From positions 62,001 through 126,000 of the forward strand of contig NZ_QCZK02000035.1 in assembly GCF_003347595.2 (NCBI RefSeq): a stretch of DNA of 64,000 bases, written 5' to 3'. This DNA is from Botryobacter ruber. GTDB lineage: Bacteria > Bacteroidota > Bacteroidia > Cytophagales > Hymenobacteraceae. Below the pieces are notes generated by a model. The model was not told the origin of the DNA. It worked only from the letters and a program-made list of their open reading frames with translations, and did not search any database. This document shows, piece by piece, positions 27,701-35,065 of the stretch. The translations under genes were made by a program, and so were the position numbers. The number at the start of each line of letters is the position of its first letter. Within the stretch, counting starts at the first letter, position 1.

Positions 27701-28798
27701 CGCGCCCCCGAAGGCTTTGAGCTTTCACTGAACCAGGAATCGGCTGCCTATAGCCCCTCAATTTCTATTACTCCTGTGAATGGAACAGTGGAGTCTGTAC
27801 CTGTCTACGTCCGGATGAAGGGGAATCTGCCGGTGGGCGTATATAAGAATGAAATTACCATCGGCTCGGAAAGGATGCCTGAAACCACCATGGAAGTATC
27901 CGGTTACGTTTCGGCGTATGTGCCCACGTTGGTATATGATTTCTCAAGCGATAATGCGACCACCTCAGCCTCTTCTCCACCGGCAACAGGTGTCACGGTA
28001 GGCCATATGAACAGTGCCACTGCAGGCGTGGTGTCTTACAGAGATGCCAACAACTACACCAGCAATATGCTAAGGCCTTATTCTAACGGCCAACGAAACG
28101 CCACAGGTGTGCTGGACCTGGACCTTTTCCCCAAAGATGCAGACGACTACTCCGTTACCTGGAAGCAGCACTTAGGTTCAAGTGGGGTTGACTATAAAAT
28201 TGGCGTTCTGCTGAGGGGCGATACCGAGAATGTCGGGGGTGAAACCACAGGCTATGTGCAGGGGATTATGCAAGGTTACCTGTTTTTAGCCTATAAGAAC
28301 CAGGCACAAAACAAAACCGAGTTCAGGATTTACAGGTCCACGGCAACGGGGCTGGAAACAAGGGTGAACGTAAGTGTAAACGATTTGTCGCCGGGTGTTG
28401 GCGTGCCGGTGTGGTTCCGTGCCACAGTATCCGGAAAAGAAACTGTGAGTTTAAAGTTTGAGTACTCCAGAGACGGTACCACCTGGACCCTGGCTGCCTC
28501 CAATACCGATAACGTGGCAACTTTTGCTACAGGGGCCACGCAGCTTGTCTGGGGCTTGGCTGCCCCTGCCACTGATTTCTTTTTGGATGACATAACGCTG
28601 AATGGCCTTAATGCCGGCGTAGGCGGCGGCGTAACCAGCATTAGAGAGGAAGATGTTGCCCCGACAGTTCTGTTCGAGGAGTATTATACCATCATGGGGC
28701 ACAAGGTGCAGAAAAGCGAAAACCTAAAGGGCTTGTATATAGTCCGAAGTTACATGAGTAACGGGGCCGTAATCACGAAAAAATTGTTTTTCTTATAA
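24713..28798 (+). CDS. GH98 endo-xylanase-like protein, multimodular, T9SS-exported
   Basis: A 1361-residue secreted enzyme. After the signal peptide (ending HADAQA), residues about 42-390 form the GH98 catalytic region (MYLIHIDTWNYPDPQKI, GFNYAEQFWGYDD, GATMLDGPELIWTQC), with the GH98 C-terminal domain to about 600. A CBM6/35-like domain lies about 615-740. Two homologous concanavalin-like modules follow (about 746-956 and 1073-1298), separated by a beta-sandwich (about 960-1060). The last about 60 residues (MGHKVQKSENLKGLYIVR ... KKLFFL) look like a T9SS tail. GH98 includes blood-group endo-galactosidases, but a Bacteroides ovatus member is a complex-xylan endo-xylanase, and this locus favours that activity. 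Confidence 0.87.
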   Translation: MKKDYSCKRKEGKFHFHFLLLLWFFFQVHADAQADTPLRRPISPSQPMYLIHIDTWNYPDPQKIINLIPVDIRPYVVMNISLSISHDEATSRFRVAEYGYEIAKSWLRVCAQNQMWAMVQHSSGGYAQFSDFELSVYEEFYREYPNLIGFNYAEQFWGYDDQDPISPKWTDRINHFANLLKLSNKYGGYLTVSWCGNQWSPAINPIGMLKQNPAFAAASERYTKNYLLFEKYTQESYQSDMESLCLGAYLSGYSGNYGIRYDDTGWTDANGEHKNFSMATAGAVHLEHMMLTGATMLDGPELIWTQCFRETNRIPTTDGYMTRNWETFPQFINVTVDIFRKILDGTVRIPTRQEVIDRTKYVVVKDVNTGSSDLVYSSPETLFEGLYRMDGDGNLQFNKSFFKKTGRYPTIPTVFKLKDEAANSFQYKINQSAYASRWPTIQSKVDEFNSNFPEEYTGNLYAGRHENGWVIYNPFKTGQTASASIPFKYNTAERVELTYSQYTASVMKEYADRVTFYLSNHDNALNTGLKTDVIRIYGSTSAPTYTYTDRGNHQGSIVTSNWSNGVFTLTVQHNGPLDITINCAGTATGRLTAYTQANLLAPVSPPVYAGPRQYEGEIFDYKNIQGITTSGYSGSIRNYTGQGYLQVGTSASASVRSTVQALRTGKYKLITRYTVAGDVSSLDLYVNGVKVATPTFTSPTTANAWEYNTQTVELNAGTNIIEYKASRAASYSLVIDNIVLTQGNDNGVYHFENDRATTNAATPPAELVTLRSGTAGVVAYTNAAGVTSNTFKAYSAGTANATGVADLDMFYSAATDYGVVWKEYYTAAGGKKGLLMRGNGTSTYAEGLKQGYLFVSENNTDNTVTLRPYVVTPTGLEAKPAYTTTFQLGSGKPYWYRATANGNQLIFECSQDSINWMGGTATTYTDNSHTQGAAQLVWGLGSNNFDWRMDNIASFTGNVAVSRLNFDRFSYAQNTGPSLSQSFRVWGSALVSDLTVRAPEGFELSLNQESAAYSPSISITPVNGTVESVPVYVRMKGNLPVGVYKNEITIGSERMPETTMEVSGYVSAYVPTLVYDFSSDNATTSASSPPATGVTVGHMNSATAGVVSYRDANNYTSNMLRPYSNGQRNATGVLDLDLFPKDADDYSVTWKQHLGSSGVDYKIGVLLRGDTENVGGETTGYVQGIMQGYLFLAYKNQAQNKTEFRIYRSTATGLETRVNVSVNDLSPGVGVPVWFRATVSGKETVSLKFEYSRDGTTWTLAASNTDNVATFATGATQLVWGLAAPATDFFLDDITLNGLNAGVGGGVTSIREEDVAPTVLFEEYYTIMGHKVQKSENLKGLYIVRSYMSNGAVITKKLFFL

Positions 28799-28884
28799 TT
28801 TAACTGGTTTATAATCAGGGAGATATTCTTGAAAAGTAATATAGATGACGTCACAACTTGTCGGAATTTGATATCGGAAATTAT

Positions 28885-28910
28885 GCTGCACCTGCCACCA
28901 CGCCTGCTGC
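28885..28910 (-). repeat. R1 dispersed element, copy g
   Basis: Minus-strand copy. Its first 17 bases are perfectly complementary to 28968-28984 in copy h, so the pair can form a hairpin with a loop of about 65 bases. Confidence 0.88.
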
Positions 28911-28955
28911 TTGGCAGGTAATACCAAATCACATTTAACATATGCCCTAATGGAA

Positions 28956-28984
28956 GCAGCAGCGGGTGTGGTGGCAGGTGCAGC
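28956..28984 (+). repeat. R1 dispersed element, copy h
   Basis: GCAGCAGCGGGT-GTG-GTGGCAGGTGCAGC, followed by an A-run and, 46 bases later, CTTTATACGATTTG (29031-29044). That 14-mer is shared exactly with the flank of copy i. Confidence 0.88.
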
Positions 28985-29129
28985 AAAAAAAATTGAGCTG
29001 AATTTTAGCTTCGGCAATGAATGGAAGGTGCTTTATACGATTTGGTATAAGGTATATAGTAAATGCGATTTGGCATTATTTGTCGTGATCATACCAAATA
29101 TTTAAACGTTAATTTCTAACCATCTCACT

Positions 29130-30080
29130 ATGACTTACAATCCTGTAAAACTGGCTAAAACGTCTGTTCTGGCCTTCTTATTAGTTTTTTCTGCATCAGC
29201 AATGGCGCAGGATGGTACCATTTATCCACTCAAAGCCCCTGCCGAGCCGAATGCCATTTCGCTTGGTACGGGTGGTGTGGAGGGGCAGAAAGCTCCTGAA
29301 ACCTGGTTCCGCCAGTGGGGTGACCCGATGGCGCGGAATATCTCGACTGCCACTTTAACCCCCTTCCTGCCTGCACCGGGCAAGGCAACAGGTGCGGCCG
29401 TAATCGTGGCACCCGGCGGCGGTTTCAGGTGGCTTTCGATGGACAACGAGGGCTGGGAAGTTGCCAAGGCACTTGCCGACAAAGGAATTGCTGCATTCGT
29501 ACTGAAATACCGGCTCCACCCAACGCCTGAATCACTCGATGAGTTTTCGGCATCCATGAATCAACCCCGCCCGGCCCCAACCGCTTCTTCCAACACTTCG
29601 CCCGGTGCAACCCCGCCAAGCCGGCCGCAGCAAGACCTGTCAAACCAACTCGCAGACGCGGAGGCCGCCTATGCCCTGATTCAAAAACGAGCCAGGGAGT
29701 GGGGTGTCGATATGGACAGGTTAGGGATGATCGGCTTCTCCGCTGGGGCCGGCCTTACCATGCACGCAACACTCAACTCCAAGACGATGAAACTGGCCTT
29801 CATCGGGCCCATCTATGGCGGTATGGGACCAGTGGAGGTGCCGAAAAATGCTCCGCCCATGTTTAATGCTATCGCCTCCGATGACTTTCTCTTCCGCGGT
29901 CAGTTTGGCGTGGTTGAGTCCTGGTACAAAGCGGGCATACCAGTCGAGTTTCACCTCTATCAGAACGGCGGCCATGGTTTTGGGCTGGGCAATCCCGACC
30001 GAACCAGTAATCGCTGGTTCGATGCTTTTATGCACTGGCTGGATGTAAACAAATTTCTCAAGGCCCAGCCTAAAAAGTAG
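29130..30080 (+). CDS. Secreted alpha/beta-hydrolase, probable acetyl-xylan esterase
   Basis: Serine esterase of 316 residues with a signal peptide ending ASAMAQ. The oxyanion loop is VAPGGGF (about 94-99), the nucleophile Ser204 is in GFSAGAG, and candidate acid and base residues are Asp251/252 (ASDDFLF) and His282 (GGHGFG). This is the acetyl-xylan-esterase-like branch of the family (VIVAPGGGFRWLSMDNEGWE). A Pro/Ser/Thr-rich insert (about 144-170) interrupts the fold before the nucleophile; relatives often have a shorter loop there. It stands alone between repeats, with a long hairpin after it. Acetyl versus feruloyl specificity is undetermined. Confidence 0.82.
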   Translation: MTYNPVKLAKTSVLAFLLVFSASAMAQDGTIYPLKAPAEPNAISLGTGGVEGQKAPETWFRQWGDPMARNISTATLTPFLPAPGKATGAAVIVAPGGGFRWLSMDNEGWEVAKALADKGIAAFVLKYRLHPTPESLDEFSASMNQPRPAPTASSNTSPGATPPSRPQQDLSNQLADAEAAYALIQKRAREWGVDMDRLGMIGFSAGAGLTMHATLNSKTMKLAFIGPIYGGMGPVEVPKNAPPMFNAIASDDFLFRGQFGVVESWYKAGIPVEFHLYQNGGHGFGLGNPDRTSNRWFDAFMHWLDVNKFLKAQPKK

Positions 30081-30085
30081 TCAGA

Positions 30086-30142
30086 GCATAATTAACTATT
30101 GTCCTTTGCTTTTGCAGTGCAAAGGACAATAGTTAATTATGC
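30086..30142. other. Perfect 24-bp hairpin between esterase and GH9
   Basis: Arms 30086-30109 and 30119-30142 are exact reverse complements with a nine-base loop. There is no U-tract (TATTAG follows), so it is not a standard terminator. It ends 25 bases before the GH9 ATG and could block, stabilise or process the downstream mRNA. Confidence 0.9.
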
Positions 30143-30167
30143 TATTAGTAGGTAAATTCCAATAAAT

Positions 30168-32705
30168 ATGAAAAAAAGAAACCTTTTATCAGTTGTCGTG
30201 CTACTACTGGCGGCATTCAACTACGCTTCGGGCCAGGATTTAAAACTCAATGATAAGGAATATTTTGAGACCCAAGGTGTCAATGTACTGGTGTACAGTA
30301 ACCTTTTTACCGGAGGTTTTAATGATGAGAAGAATGCCGGTATAGAATTGATTCACCATGGCGTTAGAACAGCGCAAGGAGGCGCGGTGAGACTTTCGAA
30401 TACGCCAGAGCAGTGGGATCTTATTCCGGAAGTATTAAACCGAAAGGTAGACGGTGGCGCTAAGACCATTGAGGCTACCTTACGGTATAAAGAGTATAAC
30501 TTTGATTCGCGGGTGGTTGTTACGGCAAAGGGGAAAGGGGTGGAGATCGCTGTTTACCTGGATCAACCGCTTCCTAAAGCAATGGAAGGGAGTGCCGGAT
30601 TTAACCTCGAATTTCTGCCTTCGCAATACTGGAACAAGGCCTATTTAATGGATGGCCGACCTAACCGGTTTCCGCGCTATGTGGTAGGCAACACCGTAGC
30701 CAAGCCGAACAGTCAAAAGCCAAAGCAGTTCAAAGGCTATATAACGTCCGACGACAGAGGGACTGGTAAATTTATTGATCCGCTCCCGCTCGAAACCGGG
30801 CGTACCATTCTGATGGCACCCGATGATCCTGAACGTTTAGTGAAAATCACCTCGCCGGATGCCGACCTGATGCTTTTTGATGGCCGTATGCTGGCACAAA
30901 ACGGCTGGTTTGTAGTGCGCAGTATGCTTCCGGCAGGAAAAACTGGCAAAGTTCTGACCTGGACCGTTGAACCAAATGCTATCAAAGGTTGGAAGAGAGA
31001 GCCAAATATCGGTTTTTCCCAGGTGGGTTACCTTCCTTCGCAACCAAAAGTAGCTGTTATTGAACTCGACAAGCAGGACAAACCACTCTCAAAATCATCG
31101 TTATACAAAGTAGGCGACGACGGCAAAGCTACCAAAGTATTTACCGGAAATATAGTGCCCTGGGGCGACTACTACAAATACCATTATGTGAAGTTCGACT
31201 TTTCTTCCGTAAAGACTCCCGGTATTTACTACATCCAGTATGGCGACATCAGAACCAATAATTTTTTAATTGATAACAGCGTCTACAATAAGATTACCGA
31301 TGCCACCAGCGACATCTGGATTCCAATCCATATGAATCACATGTTCGTAAACGAGGCATACCGGGTGTGGCATGGGGAGCCTTTCAAGGAAGGTTACCGG
31401 CAGGCTCCGCCAAACACCGATCACTTCGACCTTCACGCACAAGGCCCAACAACTGATACGAAGTATAAACCGCTGGAATTGATTCCTGGCTTAAACATAG
31501 GCGGTTTTTTCGATGCCGGAGATTTTGATATCGAAACCGGATCGAACATTAACGTAGTGCAGAACTTTGTCAGAACATGGGAAAGTTTTAAACCCTTACG
31601 CGATCAGACGTTTGTTGATCAAAAGCAGCGATATGTAGATCTTCACCGTCCGGATGGGAAGCCGGATGTATTGCAGTTTATCGAGCACGGCACCCTGAAC
31701 CTGGTAGCCCAGGCAGAGATTGTCGGTCACATGACACAAACGCTTTCTAACGCAGTGCTCGATAATTACCATCACCTGGGCGACGCAGCCTCCTTAACAG
31801 ACGGTCTTCCTTACAACCCCAATCTTGGGCCTTACGAAGTAGCCCCGGACGGCCGGTCGAGCGGCGTGAAGGATGATATGTGGGCATTTACAAGCCGCAA
31901 TCCCAACCTCGATCTCCGGGCAGCCACCATGTTTGCCGCAGCAAGCCGGGCCTTGAAGGGATATAACGACGATCTTTCGGCACGGGCATTGCAACAGTCA
32001 AAAAGGCTACTGAAGGAGGCAACGGAATTACTCGCCAATCAGCCGAAGGATACAACCAGAGCTGGCAGACGCGGCGGTTCAGCCAATATGGCTACTAATC
32101 TTCAGCTTTATATCGCAACCGGTGAAAAACAATATGTTGATAAATTCCAGGAACTGTTATGGCCTGCGCTTGAAAGTAACGTAAGTGGCAACCTTCTAAC
32201 GGCACTGGATGCTATCCCACACCTGGATGCATCCTACAAAGAAAAGCTCCGTCCGTATGTGGTAAAGTACAAAGCTTACATCGGCGATCTTGAAAAAAAT
32301 AATCCGTATGGCGTGCCGATTGGCCTTACAAACTGGGCAGGCAGCGGAGACGTAATGAACTTTGGTACGACCATCGCCTTTGCCAGTAAACATTTCCCGG
32401 ATATAATCGAGGCCAGCCATGCATTTAAGGCCGCTAACTATTTATTTGGCTGTCATCCCTATCATAATTATTCGCTGGTGGCAACGGTGGGTGCTACCCG
32501 GCCAAAAGCAGTTTTTTACGGTAATAACCGGGCTGACTTTTCCTTTATTCCGGGTAATGTTGCTCCAGGTATCTTATTCCGGAAACCTGACCATTTCGAA
32601 AACTACGACGACTGGCCATTTTTGTGGGGACAAAACGAGGGTACGATTAACGGAAATACCAGTTATTTGATTTTCGGATCAGCTTTTAAGAATTTAATAA
32701 AATAA
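30168..32705 (+). CDS. GH9-family enzyme with large N-terminal domain
   Basis: An 845-residue secreted protein with a signal peptide ending NYASGQ. Residues about 22-275 form a beta-rich region with no motif I recognise (DUF-like). Residues about 280-375 are the Ig-like cellulase N-terminal domain (NIGFSQVGYLPSQPKVAVIEL). The (alpha/alpha)6 GH9 region runs about 385-840, with the catalytic-base segment GGFFDAGDFDI (about 444), CHPYHNYSLVATVG, and the acid Glu in QNEGTING (about 823). GH9 enzymes are mostly endo-glucanases, but some act on glucomannan or other beta-glycans, so the substrate is open. A strong terminator follows. Confidence 0.85.
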   Translation: MKKRNLLSVVVLLLAAFNYASGQDLKLNDKEYFETQGVNVLVYSNLFTGGFNDEKNAGIELIHHGVRTAQGGAVRLSNTPEQWDLIPEVLNRKVDGGAKTIEATLRYKEYNFDSRVVVTAKGKGVEIAVYLDQPLPKAMEGSAGFNLEFLPSQYWNKAYLMDGRPNRFPRYVVGNTVAKPNSQKPKQFKGYITSDDRGTGKFIDPLPLETGRTILMAPDDPERLVKITSPDADLMLFDGRMLAQNGWFVVRSMLPAGKTGKVLTWTVEPNAIKGWKREPNIGFSQVGYLPSQPKVAVIELDKQDKPLSKSSLYKVGDDGKATKVFTGNIVPWGDYYKYHYVKFDFSSVKTPGIYYIQYGDIRTNNFLIDNSVYNKITDATSDIWIPIHMNHMFVNEAYRVWHGEPFKEGYRQAPPNTDHFDLHAQGPTTDTKYKPLELIPGLNIGGFFDAGDFDIETGSNINVVQNFVRTWESFKPLRDQTFVDQKQRYVDLHRPDGKPDVLQFIEHGTLNLVAQAEIVGHMTQTLSNAVLDNYHHLGDAASLTDGLPYNPNLGPYEVAPDGRSSGVKDDMWAFTSRNPNLDLRAATMFAAASRALKGYNDDLSARALQQSKRLLKEATELLANQPKDTTRAGRRGGSANMATNLQLYIATGEKQYVDKFQELLWPALESNVSGNLLTALDAIPHLDASYKEKLRPYVVKYKAYIGDLEKNNPYGVPIGLTNWAGSGDVMNFGTTIAFASKHFPDIIEASHAFKAANYLFGCHPYHNYSLVATVGATRPKAVFYGNNRADFSFIPGNVAPGILFRKPDHFENYDDWPFLWGQNEGTINGNTSYLIFGSAFKNLIK

Positions 32706-32758
32706 ACAGATTGTATCGAACAGTATTAATCAGCTACTGATTTAAACTGTTCAATTCA

Positions 32759-32811
32759 AGCGCAAGTAGTAAGCCCCTTACCAGGATACTTATTACTTGC
32801 GCTATTTTTTT
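32759..32811 (+). terminator. Rho-independent terminator of the GH9 gene
   Basis: Fifteen-base stem (32759-32773 with 32789-32803) with one G-U pair, followed by ATTTTTTT. Confidence 0.93.
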
Positions 32812-32862
32812 AGCTTTCCAAAAAGCTGAAACAAATTTTATGAACAGTACATCCAAAGATAT

Positions 32863-32878
32863 GTGTAACGCTTTACAC
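32863..32878. promoter_or_regulatory. LacI-like palindrome in convergent spacer
   Basis: GTGTAACGCTTTACAC, a palindrome of the LacI-operator type but with a different core from GCAATCGGTTGC. No start codon or promoter is evident nearby. Confidence 0.35.
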
Positions 32879-32930
32879 CATCCTTCTAAACACTAACTTT
32901 TGCTAACATGCGGAAAAAATGCCAAACAGC

Positions 32931-32973
32931 AGGTTACTCAAAAGTTGAAACCGCTTCAACTTTTGAGTAACTT
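32931..32973. other. 17-bp perfect hairpin with LacI-like centre
   Basis: Arms 32933-32949 and 32955-32971 are exact complements around a five-base loop. The centre TTGAAACCGCTTCAA resembles the TGAAACCGATTTCA site before lacI at 40557. It may be an operator, an RNA hairpin, or the end of an element. Confidence 0.7.
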
Positions 32974-33101
32974 GACAGAGCCCAAGAGTGTCTTTGCACG
33001 TCTCTACTACATGTCGCCTTTGGACGGTGTTAAAGCAAATCGTATAAAGTATCTTCCTTGAACGGATCTGAATTTTTAGAAAATTTGAGCCTATTTTATT
33101 T

Positions 33102-33130
33102 GCTGCACCAGCCACCACACCTGCTGCTGC
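33102..33130 (-). repeat. R1 dispersed element, copy i
   Basis: Minus-strand copy forming a 26-base perfect inverted repeat with copy j (33103-33128 with 33225-33250). Its AT-rich flank leads to CAAATCGTATAAAG at 33037-33050, the exact complement of the 14-mer beside copy h. Confidence 0.9.
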
Positions 33131-33225
33131 TAAAAGAAGAGAAGTTTTAGGATAGCTTGTAAATACAAATTCGATATAAATCTTTCGAAGCAATAAATAC
33201 CAGGTGTATTGCACTTCCTGTACGA

Positions 33226-33250
33226 GCAGCAGGTGTGGTGGCTGGTGCAG
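33226..33250 (+). repeat. R1 dispersed element, copy j
   Basis: Plus-strand partner of copy i, followed by TAAATTTTTTAG. The two copies share the GTGGCTGGTGCAG variant, so the pair may have arisen by one inverted duplication. Confidence 0.9.
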
Positions 33251-33416
33251 TAAATTTTTTAGCGCATAAATGCAGCAATAGTTTGCAGTGGCATCTTTCT
33301 TAACTTTTAAGCTGTAATACCTGATACGATGGAATAGGGGGGAGGCTTTGTTGAAACCTGACTGTTTTGACTGTTTTTCGTAGGTACTGCAGTGTTTTAC
33401 CAACAGCTCCTGACAT

Positions 33417-33455
33417 AAAAAAAAGCCGCCACCCTTCAGCACGAAAGGTGGCGGT
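33417..33455 (-). terminator. Terminator of the sugar porter gene
   Basis: On the minus strand, stem CCGCCACC / GGTGGCGG extends inward to 11 pairs around loop CGTGCTG and is followed by eight U. It lies about 27 bases after the porter stop. Confidence 0.93.
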
Positions 33456-33481
33456 TCCAACAGCAATAGTTTGCTGAAAGC

Positions 33482-34909
33482 CTAATTGGCAACAGCCACT
33501 TTCTTTTTGGCAGGCGCAGCCTTTTTAAGCCAGAGCTGTTCCATTTCCTCCAGCTTTTTACCTTTGGTTTCGGGAACATATTTCCAGACAAACAGAATGG
33601 TTACCGCACACATGGCACCATAGAACCAGAAGGGGAAGCCGCCGTGGAAATTGTCGAGCAGGAAAGGGTTGTCCATCATCATCGGGAAGGTCTGGCTTAC
33701 CGCAAAGTTTGAAATCCATTGGGCAGCCACTGCCAGGGCCATGGCTTTACCACGAATCTGGTTCGGGAAAATTTCAGACAGCAGCACCCACACCACCGGC
33801 CCCAGCGAAAGCGCAAAGCTGGCAATGTAGCCCAGTACAAAAACCAAAAGCCACACATCGGTAGACTGTAGATACGCTGCAAAACCAATAGCTGAAATAC
33901 ACACGCCCATGCCCAGCGCGCCAATCATCATCAGCGGCTTTCGGCCAATACGGTCTACCGTCAGGATAGCTACTACGGTGAAGATCAGATTGACAGCACC
34001 TACCACAATGGTTTGCAACAGCGAAGTATCGGTAGAGCCGCCGCCTAACTGGCTGAAAATTTCAGGAGCATAGTACAGGAACACGTTGATACCGGTTACC
34101 TGCTGAAACACACTGAGCATAATGCCGATAAATACGACCAGGCCAAAACCCTGGCCAACCAGCTTCACTTTTTCCTGCTTCTTATCCTGGTGCAGCGATG
34201 CTTTTATTTCTGTTAAAGCCTGTTCTGCATTCGCAGGACCTGTTATTTTAGCTAAAACCTGGAACGCTTTATTTTCCTGTCCTACCATGGCCAGCCAGCG
34301 CGGACTGCGCGGCACGAGCAGCATCAGGAGACAGAACAACACAGCAGGAATGGTTTCGCTGCCGAACATCCAGCGCCAGCCGGTGTTCTCCATCCAGGTG
34401 CTGTCGCCCTGCAGGGCAATCCCGTAGTTCACAAAGTACACCACCAGCATACCGAAAATAATGGCAAACTGGTTAAAGGAAACCAGCCGGCCCCGCAGGT
34501 GCGCCGGTGCAATCTCGGCAATGTACATAGGCGAAAGCATGGAGGCGATACCCACACCCACACCGCCTACAATACGGTAAATGATAAATTCGGTAAACGT
34601 TTCAGGAATAGCTGAGCCGATGGCGGAAATTGTGAAGAGCACTGCCGCCAGCAACAGGCCGGGTTTGCGGCCATATTTATCGGCAATCCAGCCTGCTACT
34701 GCCGCACCGAGCACACAGCCCACCAGCGCGCTGGAAGCTGCCCAGCCTGTTTCGGCTGCCGTAAGATTAAAGTAAGTCCGTAAGGCTCCGATAGCGCCCG
34801 ATATCACGGCTGTGTCGTAGCCGAAAAGTAAGCCGCCAAGGGTTGCGACCAGCGTGATCCCTGCTATGTAAGGGAGATTCTGCTTTGCTGTTAAATTATT
34901 GTTCTCCAT
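33482..34909 (-). CDS. MFS sugar porter, probable xylose:H+ symporter
   Basis: Inner-membrane importer of a monosaccharide, most likely xylose or arabinose. The 475 residues from MENNNLTAKQNLPYIAG have 12 predicted membrane helices and sugar-porter signatures: GGLLFGYDTAVISGA, DKYGRKPGLL, VPRSPRWLAM, QQVTGINVFLYYAPEIF, DRIGRKPLM, LLSEIFPNQIRGKAMA and the final PETKGKKLEEME. This start is chosen because it matches XylE-type N-termini. The frame stays open to 35005 and would add 32 residues beginning inside R1 copy k, which is unlikely. Tail residues are Lys/Ala-rich. It may be co-transcribed with the GH10 gene 156 bases upstream. Confidence 0.92.
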   Translation of the reverse strand: MENNNLTAKQNLPYIAGITLVATLGGLLFGYDTAVISGAIGALRTYFNLTAAETGWAASSALVGCVLGAAVAGWIADKYGRKPGLLLAAVLFTISAIGSAIPETFTEFIIYRIVGGVGVGIASMLSPMYIAEIAPAHLRGRLVSFNQFAIIFGMLVVYFVNYGIALQGDSTWMENTGWRWMFGSETIPAVLFCLLMLLVPRSPRWLAMVGQENKAFQVLAKITGPANAEQALTEIKASLHQDKKQEKVKLVGQGFGLVVFIGIMLSVFQQVTGINVFLYYAPEIFSQLGGGSTDTSLLQTIVVGAVNLIFTVVAILTVDRIGRKPLMMIGALGMGVCISAIGFAAYLQSTDVWLLVFVLGYIASFALSLGPVVWVLLSEIFPNQIRGKAMALAVAAQWISNFAVSQTFPMMMDNPFLLDNFHGGFPFWFYGAMCAVTILFVWKYVPETKGKKLEEMEQLWLKKAAPAKKKVAVAN

Positions 34910-34988
34910 TTTGATAATAAATAAACCTGTTGATGATTTGATTGTTCTTTTTGGCTTCTGTGAGACTAATCTCATATGGGAAAACTTT

Positions 34989-35018
34989 GCTGCACCTGCC
35001 ACCATTGCCTCAGCTCCT
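34989..35018 (-). repeat. R1 dispersed element, copy k
   Basis: Minus-strand copy (ATG-GTGGCAGGTGCAGC) between the GH10 gene and the porter. Its ATG is in frame with the porter, 32 codons before the preferred start. Confidence 0.85.
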
Positions 35019-35065
35019 CCCGTAGAGAGAAACCAGCTGCACGTTTTCTGAAATCTCGGCCTCCC

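Larger units (their letters stand above)
28799..29129. other. 331-base spacer with an inverted R1 pair
   Basis: No gene is seen. It holds R1 copies g and h facing each other, and two ATTTGGTAT/ATACCAAAT motifs. A 64-codon frame across copy h is regarded as repeat translation. Confidence 0.6.
32706..33481. other. 776-base convergent spacer rich in palindromes
   Basis: Between the 3' ends of GH9 (+) and the sugar porter (-). It holds two terminators, a 17-bp hairpin, two LacI-like palindromes and an inverted R1 pair. A 187-codon minus-strand frame here reads through both R1 copies and is not considered a gene. Confidence 0.6.

Noticed and set aside
28911..29105. 64-codon plus-strand frame across R1 copy h
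   Set aside because: Open only because R1 has no stops in this phase. It ends in AT-rich spacer and has no conserved length among R1 copies.
32903..33466. 187-codon minus-strand open frame
   Set aside because: It reads through both R1 copies i and j and a terminator stem, has no family likeness, and its peptide repeats come from the element.
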